7,118 bases of DNA from contig JAATEW010000439.1 in assembly GCA_015655535.1 (NCBI GenBank), positions 1 through 7,118 on the forward strand. The letters are read 5' to 3'. This DNA comes from Hyphomicrobiales bacterium. Its GTDB lineage: Bacteria > Pseudomonadota > Alphaproteobacteria > Rhizobiales > Beijerinckiaceae. Positions within the stretch are counted from its first letter, which is position 1. Every line of letters starts with the position of its first letter. Below, in pieces: positions 5,228 to 7,118 of this stretch. A model generated the notes under the pieces. That model did no database searches. It saw nothing but the letters and a program-made list of their open reading frames with translations, and was not told the origin of the DNA. The position numbers were made by a program, and so were the translations under genes.

Positions 5228-7118
5228 ATGACGGAGCATGATCGTTCGGCGCTTGCGCTCAGCCGTTTGCGCGCGGCCGTTTTTCCGCATGCGGTGACGA
5301 TCAGTGGTTTCGTTTTTGATCCCGAATGGGAGAACACCTGCTTCGCGGTTGAATTGCTCTTGAACGGATGGCATGCGCAATTGTGCAGGGCCGAGCTTTA
5401 CAGCCGTCAGCTTGCAGATACCGGCGCATCGAATGCCTTTCATGGCTTTGTGTTCTGCCTTCCGGATGGCCTGTGTCTGCCGGAGACGATTGCGCAAATC
5501 CGGATCGCGAATACGGACATCGTTTTGGATCAGTTCGGGCTCGATCGGCTTGCCGATGACGAGGCTGGCGAAGCGATTGGCCCAGGTGAGATCAAATGGC
5601 AGGGCGGCCTTCGCTTCAGCGGCTGGCTGGCACCAAGGAGCGACATTCCGTCGAGCCTCCGCGGCCTCATCGATGAAGTGATCGTCATCGATACCATGGC
5701 CTCTGGCTGGGCGGCACATGATTATGGCCCGACCGGGCAAGCCGCTCCCATTTTCGATTTTCATCTCCCCCTGCATTTTGCTGACGGGCATGTACGGCGG
5801 CTTCAGGTTGTCAACGCATGCGGTGAACCTCTGCGAGGCTCGCCAGTGCCATTCGTCGCATTTCCGGATGGCCTTGAACGCTTCCTTGAAGCCCATGCGG
5901 AGACCGCGCCCGACGCATTGCGCGGGCGTCTGGCAGAGGCTCTCAGCCCTCAGTCCATGCCGTTTGCCTGGCTCGATGTTTGGCGGAAGCGTTTCCCGCC
6001 TCCGTCCGATTTTGAGATCTCTACGCCGATTGCCGTGATCCTCATGGGGGAGTTTGACGTCGAGGCCAGTTTGACGAGCCTCGAGCGCTGTCTTGGCGAC
6101 TGGATCGCGGCCAATATCACGTCACCGGACGGCGAAGGGCTCTTCGATAAAGACCAACTGTTGGAATTCTTGTCGAATGAAGGTGCGAGTTGCGAGCACA
6201 TTATATTCGCGCGGGCCGGAAGCATTTTCGAGAGCGAAGCGCTTCAATCCCTCGCGCAGGCGCTTGAGCAATTCCCAAGAGCGAGCCTCGCCTATGGCGA
6301 TGTGGTCGTGATCGATTCGCGGGGCGTGCGTCATCCGCTTGCTTTGCCGGCTTTCGACTACGAGCGTCTGCTTGAACAGGGCTATGCGATCTATCTTTTC
6401 GCCATGCGGCGCAACGACGTGATCGCGGCTCTGTCCGCGGGGCAGGGAAATCTGTTCCATTTGTTGCTGGAGAGTTGCCCCGATGAGAGCGCATCCGATC
6501 GGCAAATGCCGGTCCATCTTCCCGGATTCCTGGCGGAATGTCCTAGTTTCGACGCGGATGGATTGAGAGGTGCTCTCCTCGCGGCTACGCAGGACCATCT
6601 CAAACGAAAAGAAGTTGAAGCGCGCGTCGAAGCCGCGAGCGGCTGGATTTTTCCGAGCGTGCATATATCGCGTTCGCCGCCACGCCGGCGCGTGAGCGCG
6701 CTCGTCCGCTGTCCGGACCGCGCGGAGCCGTCGCGCGCGTGCCTTGAATCCCTATGGACGCAGGATACGCAGCACGAGCTGGAATTGATCATACTCGAGA
6801 GCGCATCGTCCAAGCTCGCCGGCTTCGGCGATTTGAACGAGATCGAAGGGCGCCCTGCGAAATGTATAGGTTTCAAGCCGTCTGCTTCGCCGATGTCTAT
6901 GTTTCATGAGGGAGCCCTTGCCGCAAGCGGCGAATACCTGCTCCTCCTCGATCACCAGATTGAACTCGGCGATAGCGGCACGATCGATGAACTCGTCTCA
7001 CGCCAGATGCGGTCGGACGTCGGAGCCGTCGGCCCGTGCCTCACTTGGCCTGGTGGAACCGTTCGCGACGCCGGTGCCATATTGGGTCCGGATTTCAGCC
7101 TCGCGCCAAGCAGCGCCG
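5228..7118 (+). CDS. Large multidomain GT2-type glycosyltransferase, 3' end cut off by the window
   Basis: The reading frame stays open for 630 codons from ATG 5228 to the right edge. Residues about 18-100 and 123-215 look like two copies of an accessory beta module. Each has a GF/GW start, and an LP-type ending (FHGFVFCLPDG at 71-81, FDFHLPLHFADG at 176-187); the second copy ends in GSPVPF (204-209). I recall such modules from alphaproteobacterial glycosyltransferases. Residues about 265-470 match the layout of a first GT2 domain (IIFARAGSIFESEAL, LAYGDVVVIDSRG) but lack clear metal or base motifs. A second GT2 domain begins near 487 (RRRVSALVRCPDR), with SGEYLLLLDHQIEL at 567-580 and VGAVGPCLTWPGGTVRDAGAI at 598-618. 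Its expected N-x-D site reads DHQ (575-577). The gene starts four bases after the preceding stop, so it is probably in the same operon. In-frame ATGs at 5168 and 5171 would add 20 or 19 residues and overlap that gene; neither choice has a good Shine-Dalgarno site. Confidence 0.8.
   Translation, partial: MTEHDRSALALSRLRAAVFPHAVTISGFVFDPEWENTCFAVELLLNGWHAQLCRAELYSRQLADTGASNAFHGFVFCLPDGLCLPETIAQIRIANTDIVLDQFGLDRLADDEAGEAIGPGEIKWQGGLRFSGWLAPRSDIPSSLRGLIDEVIVIDTMASGWAAHDYGPTGQAAPIFDFHLPLHFADGHVRRLQVVNACGEPLRGSPVPFVAFPDGLERFLEAHAETAPDALRGRLAEALSPQSMPFAWLDVWRKRFPPPSDFEISTPIAVILMGEFDVEASLTSLERCLGDWIAANITSPDGEGLFDKDQLLEFLSNEGASCEHIIFARAGSIFESEALQSLAQALEQFPRASLAYGDVVVIDSRGVRHPLALPAFDYERLLEQGYAIYLFAMRRNDVIAALSAGQGNLFHLLLESCPDESASDRQMPVHLPGFLAECPSFDADGLRGALLAATQDHLKRKEVEARVEAASGWIFPSVHISRSPPRRRVSALVRCPDRAEPSRACLESLWTQDTQHELELIILESASSKLAGFGDLNEIEGRPAKCIGFKPSASPMSMFHEGALAASGEYLLLLDHQIELGDSGTIDELVSRQMRSDVGAVGPCLTWPGGTVRDAGAILGPDFSLAPSSA

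Noticed and set aside
5051..5896. A 281-codon open frame on the minus strand across the junction of the last two genes
   Set aside because: It runs opposite two well-supported + strand glycosyltransferase frames, has no recognisable motif and no convincing ribosome site.

Overview
The window looks like a piece of an alphaproteobacterial chromosome. The genes are GC-rich with long antisense shadow ORFs, and the protein types resemble surface-polysaccharide and RTX proteins I associate with Hyphomicrobiales (Beijerinckiaceae, Methylocystaceae or Methylobacteriaceae-like lineages). That placement rests on style and remembered protein families, not on a marker gene.

Layout, all genes on the + strand. 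Positions 1-~230 are a strikingly AT-rich leader (about 31% GC over 1-180 by hand count). It holds no gene but does hold five perfect inverted repeats. Next come a 306-residue uncharacterised protein with a ChW-like C-terminal module (266-1186) and, 24 bp later, a 425-residue RTX-type glycine/aspartate repeat protein with a histidine-rich tail (1211-2488). The following intergenic stretch (2489-2625) carries two strong consecutive hairpins (2516-2559 and 2567-2599). After it lies a large glycosyltransferase (2626-5223) built as TPR-like repeats, a beta-rich domain, a well-conserved GT2 domain and a GT4-like domain that looks degenerate. The last gene (5228 to the right edge, cut off) has two beta-sandwich-like modules and two GT2-like domains. 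The first GT2 domain lacks recognisable catalytic motifs and the second has Asp-His-Gln where the DxD motif is expected.

The simplest reading is a co-oriented surface-structure operon. A small accessory protein and an RTX-like, probably calcium-binding and exported, protein are followed by very large multidomain glycosyltransferases that could decorate that protein or build an associated polysaccharide. The double hairpin sits where high expression of the structural protein would be separated from low expression of the enzymes. No secretion-system gene is visible in the window, so export and any glycan transfer to the RTX protein are inference.
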